Shown here: one piece after another, positions 45,404 to 54,294 of the stretch
Numbering within the stretch: position 1 is the stretch's first letter
How the letters are laid out: every line of letters starts with the position of its first letter
Assembly (NCBI GenBank): GCA_964624065.1
Contig: CAZUWF010000004.1
Coordinates: 52,928-116,927 of the forward strand
Source of the DNA: UBA7960 sp964624065
GTDB lineage: Bacteria > Bacteroidota > Bacteroidia > Bacteroidales > UBA7960
Length of the DNA stretch: 64,000 nt
Reading direction: 5' to 3'
Notes under the pieces: model-generated
Databases searched by the model: none
Told to the model about the DNA's origin: nothing
What the model saw: only the letters and a program-made list of their open reading frames with translations
Made by a program: the position numbers and the translations under genes

Positions 45404-46234
45404 ATGACAAACATAACAGCAAGCGAAGTTAACAAGTTAAGGCAACAAACGGGCGCAGGTATGATGGACTGCAAGAAGGCACTCGTTGAAGCAAACGGTG
45501 ACTTCGAAAAGGCAATCGAGATCCTACGCAAGAAGGGCCAAAAGCTTGCAAACAGCAGGGCCGACCGCACCGCAAACGAAGGTGTAGTCCTTGCCAGGGT
45601 AAACGGCGACGCCACCGTGGCTTCGGCTATCATGTTAAACTGCGAAACTGACTTCGTGGCCAAAAACCAAGAAATGGTTGACTTTACCAAAAGAATACTT
45701 GATCTTGCCGTAGAAAAAAACATTTCAACCATCGAAGAGCTCCTCGATGCAGAAATGGGAGGACGCAAAGTTGCCGACAACGTAACCGATATGATTGGAA
45801 AAACTGGCGAAAAGCTGGAAATTTCAAGGTTCTTTGCGATAAAGGGAGAAAAGGCCGTAGCATACATACACCCTGGCAACCGGGTAGCCTCAATCGCCGC
45901 CTTCAACCAAGCAAGCGTTGACGAGCAAGTTGGCAAGGATGTGGTAATGCAAATTGCCGCAATGGCTCCGGTGGCGCTTAACAAGGACGATGTTGAGCAA
46001 AGGATAATTGACCAAGAAATTGAAATTGGCAAGGACCTGGCAAGGCAGGAAGGTAAGCCCGAGGAAATGGTCGAGAAAATCGCATTGGGCAAGCTTAACA
46101 AGTTTTTCAAGGAAAACACGCTGCTCAACCAAGAGTTTATCAAGGACAACAAGCAAACCGTTGCGCAAATGCTTGACACTGCAAGCAAGGGACTTACGGT
46201 TGTTGCCTTCAAGAGATTGGCCCTTGGCAGCTAA
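45404..46234 (+). CDS. tsf: Translation elongation factor Ts
   Basis: Nucleotide-exchange factor for EF-Tu, 276 residues. N-terminal UBA-like domain with VNKLRQQTGAGMMDCKKAL, then the core NCETDFVAKN motif and a second half with the IDQEIEIGKDLARQEGK coiled-coil region. Last gene of the ribosomal operon; a strong hairpin terminator begins 20 bases after its stop. Confidence 0.98.
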   Translation: MTNITASEVNKLRQQTGAGMMDCKKALVEANGDFEKAIEILRKKGQKLANSRADRTANEGVVLARVNGDATVASAIMLNCETDFVAKNQEMVDFTKRILDLAVEKNISTIEELLDAEMGGRKVADNVTDMIGKTGEKLEISRFFAIKGEKAVAYIHPGNRVASIAAFNQASVDEQVGKDVVMQIAAMAPVALNKDDVEQRIIDQEIEIGKDLARQEGKPEEMVEKIALGKLNKFFKENTLLNQEFIKDNKQTVAQMLDTASKGLTVVAFKRLALGS

Positions 46235-46253
46235 TATTGAATTCAACATTTAC

Positions 46254-46286
46254 AAAAAGAGTGCTGGTAAGGCACTCTTTTTTTTT
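46254..46286 (+). terminator. Terminator of the rplM-tsf operon
   Basis: 11-bp stem (AAAAAGAGTGC / GCACTCTTTTT) with a 7-base loop and a following T run. Confidence 0.88.
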
Positions 46287-46341
46287 GCCGAATAATTTGA
46301 CAAACCACGAAAAAAACCTTAAACTTGCAAAAAAAAGGAAT

Positions 46342-47055
46342 ATGGCACGATACAAACGTGTATTGATCAAGCTAAGCGGAGAGAGTTTGGCTGGTTCAAA
46401 ATCACAAGGAATAGATCCACTCATGCTTGAAACCTACGCCAACGAGCTAAAAAAGATTGTGCAGGAGGGCATTCAAGTGGCAGTTGTCATGGGTGGAGGC
46501 AATATTTATAGGGGAATCCAAGGCTCGGGCAAGGGTATCGACCGAGTGCAAGGTGACTACATGGGTATGCTTGCAACAATTATCAACGGGATGGCCCTCG
46601 AAAGCACCCTAAATGGTTTGGGAGTCAAAACAGTGTTGCTTTCGGGGCTAGAAATAGACCCAATTTGCAAGAAAATGGGAGGCCACAAGGCAATAAAGCA
46701 TCTCGAAAGCGGTAAAGTGGTAATAGTTGCAGGTGGCACCGGAAATCCTTTTTTCACCACCGACTCGGCGGCTGCTTTACGGGCCCTCGAGATAAAGGCC
46801 GATGCTCTTCTTAAGGGCACGAGGGTTGATGGAATTTTTACCGCCGATCCCGAAAAAGACCCCAACGCACAAAAGTACGATAAAATTACTTTTGAAGAGG
46901 TCTACAATAAAAACTTGGCGGTCATGGATATGACGGCATTCACCCTTTGCCGGGAAAACAATGTTCCAGTAATTGTTTTCAACATAAACAAAGCCGGGAT
47001 ACTTTTTGATATGCTTGTTCGCGATACAATTGACGGAACCATCGTTTCCAATTAA
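46342..47055 (+). CDS. pyrH: UMP kinase
   Basis: Phosphorylates UMP to UDP; hexameric amino-acid-kinase-fold enzyme, 237 residues. The start ARYKRVLIKLSGESL, the VMGGGNIYRG loop, and the VAGGTGNPFFTTDSAAALRA-type catalytic segment are diagnostic. The frame is open from 46237, but that stretch contains the upstream terminator, so ATG 46342 is used. It precedes frr in the common tsf-pyrH-frr order. Confidence 0.97.
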   Translation: MARYKRVLIKLSGESLAGSKSQGIDPLMLETYANELKKIVQEGIQVAVVMGGGNIYRGIQGSGKGIDRVQGDYMGMLATIINGMALESTLNGLGVKTVLLSGLEIDPICKKMGGHKAIKHLESGKVVIVAGGTGNPFFTTDSAAALRALEIKADALLKGTRVDGIFTADPEKDPNAQKYDKITFEEVYNKNLAVMDMTAFTLCRENNVPVIVFNINKAGILFDMLVRDTIDGTIVSN

Positions 47056-47061
47056 TTTTTT

Positions 47062-47069
47062 TATTTTTG
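47062..47069 (+). promoter_or_regulatory. -7 promoter element of frr
   Basis: TATTTTTG, matching TAnnTTTG, just after the pyrH stop and 27 bases before the frr ATG, so frr may be independently expressed. Confidence 0.5.
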
Positions 47070-47096
47070 CAAACCAATCGCAAAAGAACTTAAGAA

Positions 47097-47660
47097 ATGA
47101 CCGAAGAATTAGATTTTCTTTACGATGCCACCATTGAAGGAATGGACAAGGCCGTGGTTCACCTCGAAAAGGAACTATTCAAGTTGCGGGCAGGAAAGGC
47201 CAGTCCACAAATGCTAGACAGCGTAAAGGTTGACTACTACGGCACTCCTACCAAATTGGCCCAGGTGGCAAACGTCAACACTCCCGATCCGCGCACCATT
47301 GTGGTGCAGCCATGGGAAAAGAATATGCTTGCCCCAATAGAGAAGGCTATTATGAATGCCAACCTGGGGTTCAACCCCCAAAACGATGGAACCATTATCA
47401 GGGTGCTGGTACCACCTCTCACAGAGGAGAGGAGAAAAGAGCTTGTAAAAAAATCGAAGGAGGAGGCCGAAAACTGCAGGGTCGGGATCCGCGGTGCCCG
47501 CCGCGAAGCAATCGATTTGTCCAAAAAATTACAAAAGGAAGGATTGCCCGAAGACTCCGCCAAAAAATTTGAGGCCGATATTCAAGAACTTTCCACAAAG
47601 TATATGGGGAAAGTTGACAAAGTCCTAGAGGCGAAGGAAAAGGATATTATGACCATTTAA
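47097..47660 (+). CDS. frr: Ribosome recycling factor
   Basis: Splits post-termination ribosomes together with EF-G. The 187-residue protein has the RRF helical-bundle pattern: LRAGKASPQMLDSVKVDYYG (about 31-50), a beta-rich domain II around VNTPDPRTIVVQPW, and IRVLVPPLTEERRKELVK. Third member of the conserved tsf-pyrH-frr arrangement. Confidence 0.98.
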   Translation: MTEELDFLYDATIEGMDKAVVHLEKELFKLRAGKASPQMLDSVKVDYYGTPTKLAQVANVNTPDPRTIVVQPWEKNMLAPIEKAIMNANLGFNPQNDGTIIRVLVPPLTEERRKELVKKSKEEAENCRVGIRGARREAIDLSKKLQKEGLPEDSAKKFEADIQELSTKYMGKVDKVLEAKEKDIMTI

Positions 47661-47695
47661 TCCTTAGGCCGGGTCCCACCGGCATATTTAAAATC

Positions 47696-47939
47696 TAACA
47701 TCTTCCTAAATACTTCATATCTGAAAGGATCTGCATAACGGCCGCCGATTTCTCGAACAATGCATTTATGAAAATCCTTTGCACCCTGTAGCCCGGCATG
47801 GCCAATATCATCCCGAAACCCCCACCCAACATTCCAGCAACAATTAAAACAACCAACTAGAGGAAAATCCAAACCTTAAAGCCAGCTACGGCCAGGACAA
47901 GCCAAGCCAAAACACACTATTGTAATGCCCCTTGGCCAT
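47696..47939 (-). pseudogene. Relic of a small membrane protein
   Basis: Minus-strand frames between frr and the riboflavin kinase read as a membrane protein broken by one frameshift and one stop. VLAWLVLAVAGFKVWIFL is followed by TAG, then LVVLIVAGMLGGGFGMILAM, then a soluble amphipathic end (RIFINALFEKSAAVMQIL) to a TAG at the left boundary. The hydrophobic pattern is too regular to be likely by chance. A different frame with a 71-codon open stretch covers the same bases, but its sequence (Cys/Gly/His-rich) looks like a shadow. Family not identified. Confidence 0.45.
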
Positions 47940-47952
47940 AGCCTACATGAAA

Positions 47953-48480
47953 TTAGTTGGCAATACCATCCGGGTCAAAGATAATGAAATCGTGGTCGGG
48001 CAAGGGGTTTAACGAAAGTTCCTGAAAAACTCTCGCAGCGTTTTGACTGTCAGAGTCCAATTGGTTTTTTAATTCTGCCAAGGATGAGAACCTCAATTCA
48101 TTCCTTAGCCTCTGAATAAAGTGAATGGAGATAAACTGATTGTAAATAATACGGTCGAAGTCGAACAAATGGGCCTCAATTGTTTCGAAGTCCAGGTTAA
48201 GGGTTGGCCTAATGCCAATGTTTACCATACTCTTGTGCCAACCATCGCTTAATTTGACGTAGGCCACATAAACCCCCTGTGCAGGAATAATGTCATTCGG
48301 CCTTAACGGAAGAATATTGGCGGTCGGGTATCCAAGGGTTCGCCCAATTTTCCTTCCCTCCACAACCCTACCCAAAATAGAATAAGCCCTTCCAAGTAAT
48401 TTTGCCGCCTCAAAAACAAACCCCTTCTTTACCAAAGCCTCTGATTTACTGCCTGGTATCTTGACGCCGAACGCTGTCAT
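47953..48480 (-). CDS. Riboflavin kinase domain protein lacking the FAD synthetase half
   Basis: A 175-residue protein equal to the C-terminal riboflavin kinase half of RibF, converting riboflavin to FMN. The GRTLGYPTAN motif (46-55), SMVNIGIRPT (84-93) and IEAHLFDFD (101-109, with the catalytic Glu102) are intact. The N-terminal nucleotidyltransferase (FMN adenylylation) domain of normal bifunctional RibF (about 300 residues) is missing. The first 30 residues correspond to the inter-domain linker (SEALVKKGFVFEAAKLLG), and TAA stands in frame three codons upstream. Either a truncated paralogue or a true monofunctional kinase. Confidence 0.8.
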   Translation of the reverse strand: MTAFGVKIPGSKSEALVKKGFVFEAAKLLGRAYSILGRVVEGRKIGRTLGYPTANILPLRPNDIIPAQGVYVAYVKLSDGWHKSMVNIGIRPTLNLDFETIEAHLFDFDRIIYNQFISIHFIQRLRNELRFSSLAELKNQLDSDSQNAARVFQELSLNPLPDHDFIIFDPDGIAN

Positions 48481-48745
48481 AAATCTTTATGTCTTAAAAC
48501 AAAAAGTAATAAGTCCTTACCATTTTGAGCAAATCTTACTACCCAATATCGCAACACACCTAAATTAGGCTAGCGTAAAGGGTAATTCCAAGGCTTACCC
48601 CAAAACAAACAGAGATAAACAATACTTGGCCAATTGCTCTTGTTCAAAGGTAAAAAAAAATTGACAATTAAAAAAATCGTATTACCTTGGCATGTTTGAA
48701 ATAGAACTTTTACGAATTATTTACTTGAACCAAAAAACGTGAATT

Positions 48746-49165
48746 ATGGCAGCAGTAAACAAAGCAATTTTATTGGGTAATCTTGGCAAAGACCCACTTG
48801 TGAGAACCCTGGAAAATGGAAACAAAGTAGCCAATTTTTCTTTGGCCACTAGTAGAACCTACAAAGGCCCCGACGGTAATCCGGTAGAAGAAACCGAGTG
48901 GCACAACATAGTTTTATGGGGCAACCTTGCCGATTTGGCAGAGAAATTCCTTGCCAAGGGCAAACAAGTTTACATTGAAGGCCGCATCCGGAACAGGCAG
49001 TACGATGACAAAGAAGGCAACAGAAGGTATGTTACCGAAATTGTTGGTGAGAACGTGGTGCTCGTGGGTGGCAAGGGTGCCGACAACGGTCCCAGCACCA
49101 GGCTAAACCCGGAAGTTACAAGCAAAGTGATCGAACCTCCAATTGAAGATGATCTGCCATTCTAA
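48746..49165 (+). CDS. ssb: Single-stranded DNA-binding protein
   Basis: OB-fold ssDNA-binding protein of 139 residues for replication and repair. N-terminal NKAILLGNLGKDP, the EWHNIVLWG strand and the YIEGRIRNRQYDD segment are typical. The C-terminal tip EDDLPF is the conserved acidic tail that recruits partner proteins. An imperfect promoter (TTGACA at 48661, TACCTTGG at 48683) lies upstream, and a strong bidirectional terminator follows. Confidence 0.97.
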   Translation: MAAVNKAILLGNLGKDPLVRTLENGNKVANFSLATSRTYKGPDGNPVEETEWHNIVLWGNLADLAEKFLAKGKQVYIEGRIRNRQYDDKEGNRRYVTEIVGENVVLVGGKGADNGPSTRLNPEVTSKVIEPPIEDDLPF

Positions 49166-49180
49166 TAGAGAATCTTAAGA

Positions 49181-49212
49181 AAAAAAGCCGACAATTCGTC
49201 GGCTTTTTTTTC
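49181..49212. terminator. Bidirectional terminator between ssb and the ZIP transporter
   Basis: 12-bp stem (AAAAAAGCCGAC / GTCGGCTTTTTT), 5-base loop, A and T tracts on either side, between convergent genes. Confidence 0.88.
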
Positions 49213-49224
49213 TTGGGATACACA

Positions 49225-50034
49225 TCAAAAATGGATGGTGGCAGCCAGGGCTCCGGCAACTATAATCACAAATTTCATTACGTTGAACTTGTGGTGCTCG
49301 TCGGTCTCGAATAAAATTGTGGTGGAAATATGCAAGAAAATACCAACCACAAGAGCCATAGAGTACTTGAAAAACATATCAATGTCTGTGATTAAACTTC
49401 CTCCAATGATATTGCTAAACAATGCACCGGCCGGACCAGAAAGGGCAAAAACCAAAAGCATGCCGATAGAAACCTTCTTGGACATTTTACCCTGAATCAG
49501 CAAACTCATGAGCACAATTGCTATTGGTGCGTTGTGAAGGATGATTCCAAACAGGAGTCGATTTTGAAATGCTTCGTGGCCAAAGTTTTTTGCAAGCGGC
49601 ATTGCCTCCAAAAACGAATGTATGGAAAGCCCAACAAGAACGGGAACAAAACTTATAATAGATTTTGGGGCCGAATGGCTATGTTGTTCGTCAACAGGGC
49701 ACTTGGTATGAACGTGTCCGTGCTCTACCCCTTTGGTGATGTAATCTAGCAACAATTGAATGAAAAACCCACCCAGGATAAATAAACCGATGGTGTTACC
49801 CAGGCCATGAACATGTCCGTGGGCGCACTCAGGTCCGTGAGAGTGGCCCGCCTCTCCCTCCGACAGGCCAGCGTAGATGTGCGGGATAAGCTCGTGAAAG
49901 GAGAAAGAAAGCAAGAAAGCCCCGCTAAAGGCTACCATCAACTTCAGGTTTTTGTTGGAAATCTTAATGTAGTAAACTGCCAACCCCAAAACCAAAATCG
50001 GGAAAAACAGACCGGAAAAAACAAGGAAACTCAT
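49225..50034 (-). CDS. ZIP family metal transporter
   Basis: Inner-membrane divalent-metal importer (Zn, Fe or similar), 269 residues, about eight helices. Metal-path motifs are FHELIPH in helix 2, HSFLEAMPL in helix 4 and HNAPIAIVL in helix 5. A His-rich loop follows helix 2 (HSHGPECAHGHVHG) and a second lies near 105 (EHGHVHTKC), as expected for metal binding. Monocistronic; convergent with ssb. The specific metal cannot be told. Confidence 0.9.
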   Translation of the reverse strand: MSFLVFSGLFFPILVLGLAVYYIKISNKNLKLMVAFSGAFLLSFSFHELIPHIYAGLSEGEAGHSHGPECAHGHVHGLGNTIGLFILGGFFIQLLLDYITKGVEHGHVHTKCPVDEQHSHSAPKSIISFVPVLVGLSIHSFLEAMPLAKNFGHEAFQNRLLFGIILHNAPIAIVLMSLLIQGKMSKKVSIGMLLVFALSGPAGALFSNIIGGSLITDIDMFFKYSMALVVGIFLHISTTILFETDEHHKFNVMKFVIIVAGALAATIHF

Positions 50035-50141
50035 AAATTAATCTGTTATTAGGTGCTAAATCAAACTATTGAAAAATTAAACAAAGTTTGACAATGATTG
50101 TTTCTCTATTCAAGGATTTTTCAAAAAGAGAAAGCCATTTT

Positions 50142-51230
50142 TCAATGCTTGCACAAGCAGTGGCTGGCTTTGCCGGCTGAATGGAATTCCAATAAATATT
50201 TCGACACAAAATTATCGAAAAAAACATTGTCCGAGCACTGAAACCTTACCTGCATAGGAAGGTAAAAAATTGGCAAGCCCTTGAGAAGGTTCATCAGTTT
50301 GGGGGCCTGCAGCCTCATCGCATCCTTTTCCGTAACAACTATAACCTTTGAATGTCCGTATAGGTCGTAGAAATCTGACTTCAGGGAGATTATGTCCCTT
50401 TCTTTAAAAAAATAATGATCGGGAAATTGTTTCAATATCAATTTGTCGCAAATTTTTCTAAGGTGGTCCTCCAAGGCGGTGGTACTTGCAATCCCCGAAA
50501 ACAAGAGGATGGATCTTGGTCTTTTAGGAAAACACTTTCCGTGATTGCCAAGCGGGACGAAATCGCCGTAATCTACGGTGGAGAAAAATACCTTTCCGGC
50601 GAAATACTTTCTAACTTTTTCCAAAACAAGTTTCCTGACAATAGGGCTAAGTACCCGAGGGGTATTTGTAACTACAATGGCATCGGCTCGCTTAACACCG
50701 GACCTGAATTCGCGAAGATATCCTGAAGGAAGCAAGAAATCGTCGTAAAACATACTGCTGAAGCGGGAAAGGAGTAAATTAAGGTCAGGCTTTACGTATC
50801 GGTGCTGGAAGCTGTCGTCGAGCAAAATCAAGTTGGTTTCCGGAAACCGCTCGAGTATTGCTTCCACACCCCTGACCCTGCAGTTATTTACGGCTACAAC
50901 AATTCCGGGATTCTTTCGATAAATCTGTAGGGCTTCATCGCCCACATCTATGGCCGTGCTGTTCTCTCCCACAACTTCAAAGCCCCGACCTTTCCTCTTG
51001 TATCCTCTACTCAAAACAGCAACATTGTGGTTTTCTTTGAGCTTGGGTGCCAGGTATTCGATTAATGGGGTTTTGCCAGTTCCGCCACTGCTAAGATTTC
51101 CTATTCCAATCACCGGTATTTCAAACCTTCTTTGAGGTAGGACTTCAAAGTCAAACAACTTGTTGCGCACCCAAGTAATTAGACCGTACACCAATGAAAT
51201 GGGAATAATAAGAGACCGTCCAAGGTGCAT
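50142..51230 (-). CDS. lpxK: Tetraacyldisaccharide 4'-kinase
   Basis: Adds the 4'-phosphate to the lipid A precursor disaccharide at the inner membrane. An N-terminal membrane-anchoring helix precedes the P-loop GNLSSGGTGKTP (about residues 44-55). VLSRGYKRKG and LDDSFQHR (the DD and QH catalytic motif) follow. Its 362 residues are normal for Bacteroidota LpxK. A -7 element lies 39 bases upstream. The gene indicates a lipid A-bearing outer membrane. Confidence 0.95.
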   Translation of the reverse strand: MHLGRSLIIPISLVYGLITWVRNKLFDFEVLPQRRFEIPVIGIGNLSSGGTGKTPLIEYLAPKLKENHNVAVLSRGYKRKGRGFEVVGENSTAIDVGDEALQIYRKNPGIVVAVNNCRVRGVEAILERFPETNLILLDDSFQHRYVKPDLNLLLSRFSSMFYDDFLLPSGYLREFRSGVKRADAIVVTNTPRVLSPIVRKLVLEKVRKYFAGKVFFSTVDYGDFVPLGNHGKCFPKRPRSILLFSGIASTTALEDHLRKICDKLILKQFPDHYFFKERDIISLKSDFYDLYGHSKVIVVTEKDAMRLQAPKLMNLLKGLPIFYLPMQVRFQCSDNVFFDNFVSKYLLEFHSAGKASHCLCKH

Positions 51231-51269
51231 GGCAAAAACTTTATTAAACCTTCAACGAAAAGATGAAGG

Positions 51270-51277
51270 CAAATATA
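51270..51277 (-). promoter_or_regulatory. -7 promoter element of lpxK
   Basis: Minus strand TATATTTG, matching TAnnTTTG, 39 bases upstream of the lpxK ATG. Confidence 0.5.
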
Positions 51278-51396
51278 ATCAATGTTTTCGAAAAACAAAA
51301 CCTAAAATTTGACCCTAATCATTCATCGAAATCCTACCAGCAACCTTCAAATTCTAACCTCTAATTTCCAATTTCCGATTTCTAACTTCTTTTTCA

Positions 51397-51404
51397 TATT
51401 TTTG
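51397..51404 (+). promoter_or_regulatory. -7 promoter element of rpoN
   Basis: TATTTTTG, matching TAnnTTTG, 54 bases upstream of the ATG. It is preceded by short CT-rich near-repeats (CTAATTTCCAATTTCCGATTT). Confidence 0.5.
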
Positions 51405-51458
51405 TGCCATCAAACCCATAACCCCATTACCAAAAGTATTTTCAAACCTTAAGAGCGC

Positions 51459-52937
51459 ATGTTATCTCAAAAACTCCAACAAAAGCAGTTGCAAAAGCTA
51501 TCACCCCAGCAAATACAGTTAATGAAGCTTTTGCAGGTTCCGACTGTAATGTTAGAGCAGCGGATAAAACAGGAAATAGAAGAGAATCCAGCACTGGAAG
51601 AAGGATCCGATCAAGAAGACAATCAAGAAGAGAGCCTCGATGAAAGCTACGATGACCACGAACAGGACCAAGAAGGGATTGAAGATGATGAGCAGGATGA
51701 TTTTGACATAAGCGAGTACATCTTTGATGATGACACCCCCGACTACAAGCTTACCGCCAATAACAGGGGGGCCGATGATGACCATAAAGAAATACCGTTG
51801 GCTTCGGGAAAAACTTTCGTGGAGATATTGCACGGTCAACTGGGGCTTAGAAGCCTGAGTGAAAGGGAACTCGCCATTGCCCAGCAAATTATTGGCAATC
51901 TCGATGATTCGGGGTATCTTCAACGAGAATTCGAAGCCTTGGTTGACGACCTGGCCTTTAACAGCAACATAAATACCAATGTGGAAGAAATCGAGTCAGT
52001 ATTGAAGGTGATACAGGAGTTTGATCCTCCCGGTGTGGGCGCACGCAACCTGCAAGAATGCCTGGTAATACAGCTTAAGAGAAAGGGAGCAACCACAGGG
52101 GCAATACAAAATGCCATCCAAATATTGGAGAAGGGATTTGTTGATTTCACCAAGAAGCACTACGAAAAAATACAGAAAAGATTCAAGCTCACCGACGAAG
52201 ACTTGAAGGAGGCCATCGGCGAAATATTGAAACTTAATCCAAAACCGGGCAACTCCCTCAGCGAAGCTTCTCGAAGTGGTCATTACATAACACCAGACTT
52301 CTTGGTAACCATCAATGGAGACACCATAGACCTTGCCCTAAACTCGCGCAACGCACCCGAACTGAGGGTGAGCAGGACCTATTCGGAAATGTTGCAAACC
52401 ATTTCGGACGGAAAAAGCCGCCTCGGTGAAAGACAAAAGGAGGCTTTTACCTTTGTTAAGCAAAAGCTCGATAGCGCCAAGTGGTTCATAGATGCCATTC
52501 GCCAAAGACAAAACACTCTCTTTGTAACTATGGAGGCGATTATAAAGTACCAGAGAGAATACTTCCTCACGGGCGATGAGACTAAACTCAGGCCAATGAT
52601 CCTGAAGGACATTGCCGAAACAGTAAACCTCGACATTTCAACAATATCCCGAGTGGCCAACAGCAAGTACGCGCAAACCCCATACGGAACCCTGTCTCTG
52701 AGGGCATTCTTTTCTGAATCGATGCAAACCGAAACGGGTGAGGAAGTCTCCAACAGGGAGGTGAAGAAAATTCTTCATGATTGCATTGCCGCCGAGGATA
52801 AGGCCAAGCCAATAACCGATGATGAGCTTGCCGGAATCCTTAAGGACAAAGGGTACAACATTGCCCGGCGTACGGTTACCAAGTACCGCGAACAACTTGA
52901 GATTCCCGTGGCTCGACTTAGAAAGGAATTGGCCTAA
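51459..52937 (+). CDS. rpoN: RNA polymerase sigma-54 factor
   Basis: Alternative sigma factor needing enhancer-binding ATPases. The Gln-rich region I (LSQKLQQKQLQKLSPQQIQL, residues 2-21) is followed by an acidic region II (about 45-95, EDNQEESLDESYDDHEQD). The core-binding and DNA-binding regions follow, ending with the RpoN box in ARRTVTKYRE about 20 residues from the end. Length 492 is normal. No enhancer-binding protein is in the window. A PAP2-like membrane protein gene follows after 49 bases. Confidence 0.97.
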   Translation: MLSQKLQQKQLQKLSPQQIQLMKLLQVPTVMLEQRIKQEIEENPALEEGSDQEDNQEESLDESYDDHEQDQEGIEDDEQDDFDISEYIFDDDTPDYKLTANNRGADDDHKEIPLASGKTFVEILHGQLGLRSLSERELAIAQQIIGNLDDSGYLQREFEALVDDLAFNSNINTNVEEIESVLKVIQEFDPPGVGARNLQECLVIQLKRKGATTGAIQNAIQILEKGFVDFTKKHYEKIQKRFKLTDEDLKEAIGEILKLNPKPGNSLSEASRSGHYITPDFLVTINGDTIDLALNSRNAPELRVSRTYSEMLQTISDGKSRLGERQKEAFTFVKQKLDSAKWFIDAIRQRQNTLFVTMEAIIKYQREYFLTGDETKLRPMILKDIAETVNLDISTISRVANSKYAQTPYGTLSLRAFFSESMQTETGEEVSNREVKKILHDCIAAEDKAKPITDDELAGILKDKGYNIARRTVTKYREQLEIPVARLRKELA

Positions 52938-52986
52938 CAAGACCAAACATTAAAGTACGCCGTTGGTTAATTAACAAATAAATAAT

Positions 52987-53610
52987 ATGGGGCTTTTGAT
53001 TAACATTTCCCGATTATTGTCGGCACTCCTGCACCCTTTTTTTCAGCCCACTATAGCCCTTTTGGTTTTGCTAACGCTCAACACCCACGTTTCGTTCACT
53101 CTTTCGGTCAAATCCAAGCTTTTTCTCCTAATAGTGGTTTTCATAAACACGGCAGCATTGCCCATACTTTTCGTATTATTTTTGAAAAAAATGGGCCTGA
53201 TAGGATCAATTTCCATGAAAGAAAGAAAGGACAGAATAGTTCCGCTAATTATGGGAACAGTAGTTCATATTGCCAACTACTTCCTGCTTTTGAAAATGGA
53301 ACTTCATCCCTTGATAACCTTCTTTTTTGCCGGTGTTACCCTGGTGGTGTTGGCCGCCCTTATCGCCACTTTATGGTGGAAGATTAGCCTTCATATGTTG
53401 GCGGCAGGGGCAATATCGGGCTTCTTTTATAATTTTGGGATCATCGCACCCGTAAGTATCTTGCATTTAATTGCCTTAACCTTTCTGGTATCTGGATTAT
53501 TAGGCACGGCCAGGCTTACACTTGGGACCTCCCAAGCAAGGCAGGTTTTTGCAGGGTTTTTGGTTGGGTTTGGGGTTATGGTGCTCCTTTTCCTTTACTC
53601 CTCATCATAA
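52987..53610 (+). CDS. PAP2-like membrane protein, probably degenerate active site
   Basis: A 207-residue inner-membrane protein with about six helices, resembling the PAP2 (phosphatidic acid phosphatase type 2) family. KERKDRIVP resembles phosphatase motif 1, SLHMLAAG motif 2, and ARLTLGTSQARQVFAG motif 3. The catalytic His of motif 3 is replaced (Gln in TSQARQ), so phosphatase activity is doubtful. Proteins like it follow rpoN in several Bacteroidota. Probably co-transcribed with rpoN. Confidence 0.65.
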   Translation: MGLLINISRLLSALLHPFFQPTIALLVLLTLNTHVSFTLSVKSKLFLLIVVFINTAALPILFVLFLKKMGLIGSISMKERKDRIVPLIMGTVVHIANYFLLLKMELHPLITFFFAGVTLVVLAALIATLWWKISLHMLAAGAISGFFYNFGIIAPVSILHLIALTFLVSGLLGTARLTLGTSQARQVFAGFLVGFGVMVLLFLYSSS

Positions 53611-53616
53611 ATCGCC

Positions 53617-54186
53617 CTAATTCTCAAGCCACTCTATAACTTTTTCGGAAAATGGGCCTTCTCGAGGATTGAGAAAACCAACCAACTGTCCTTTTTCATC
53701 AACGAGGAACTTCTGGAAATTCCAAGTTACCTCCACGTCCATTACTCCATTCAGCTCTTTTGAAGTAAGCCACCTGTAAATGGGCGAAATGTCGTTTCCC
53801 TTAACTGAAACCTTCGACATTATGGGAAATGAAACGCCATAGTTTACCTTGCAAAAGGTGGCAATTTCCTCGTTGGTGCCAGGTTCTTGATTCAAGAAAT
53901 TATTGGCGGGGAATCCAATAATTACGAAATTGTTGCCCTTGTACTGGTTGTAAAGTTTCTCAAGCAATTCATATTGCGGCGTGAGCCCGCACTTTGAAGC
54001 GGTATTAACAATCATCACTTTTTTGCCTGCAAGTTGGGAGAAATCAAACATTTCGCCGAAAACATTCTCTGCCTTGAAGCTGTGAAGGGTCTTTAAATCT
54101 CCCGATGCTGAGGTGTTTGCATTTAAGCTCACTATGGAAAAAAATACTAAGCAGAGACTGAATAGGCCAAATTTGAAATTTTTCAT
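53617..54186 (-). CDS. Glutathione peroxidase family protein, exported
   Basis: Thioredoxin-fold peroxidase of 189 residues with a signal peptide (about 1-24), so periplasmic. The peroxidatic residue is Cys66 in NTASKCGLTPQY (not selenocysteine). GFPANNFLNQEPG carries Asn instead of the usual Gln, and WNFQKFLVDEKG carries the catalytic Trp and Asn. The absence of Cys in the GFPANNF position suggests no standard resolving Cys there. It reduces hydroperoxides, probably with thioredoxin-like donors. Confidence 0.92.
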   Translation of the reverse strand: MKNFKFGLFSLCLVFFSIVSLNANTSASGDLKTLHSFKAENVFGEMFDFSQLAGKKVMIVNTASKCGLTPQYELLEKLYNQYKGNNFVIIGFPANNFLNQEPGTNEEIATFCKVNYGVSFPIMSKVSVKGNDISPIYRWLTSKELNGVMDVEVTWNFQKFLVDEKGQLVGFLNPREGPFSEKVIEWLEN

Positions 54187-54294
54187 TTGAAAAAAAGGGG
54201 GTTAGGTTAAACTACAAAACAAAATTGAGGCAATAATGTTGGCTGGCAATCAAAAAAGGCACCGATGTTTCAGAGGGCTAATTTAGCAAAATGA

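Noticed and set aside
46237..46341. N-terminal extension of pyrH
   Set aside because: It contains the tsf operon terminator; UMP kinase begins at 46342.
47657..47872. A 71-codon minus-strand open frame after frr
   Set aside because: Another frame over the same bases gives regular membrane helices with a stop and frameshift, so this frame is more likely a shadow of a relic.
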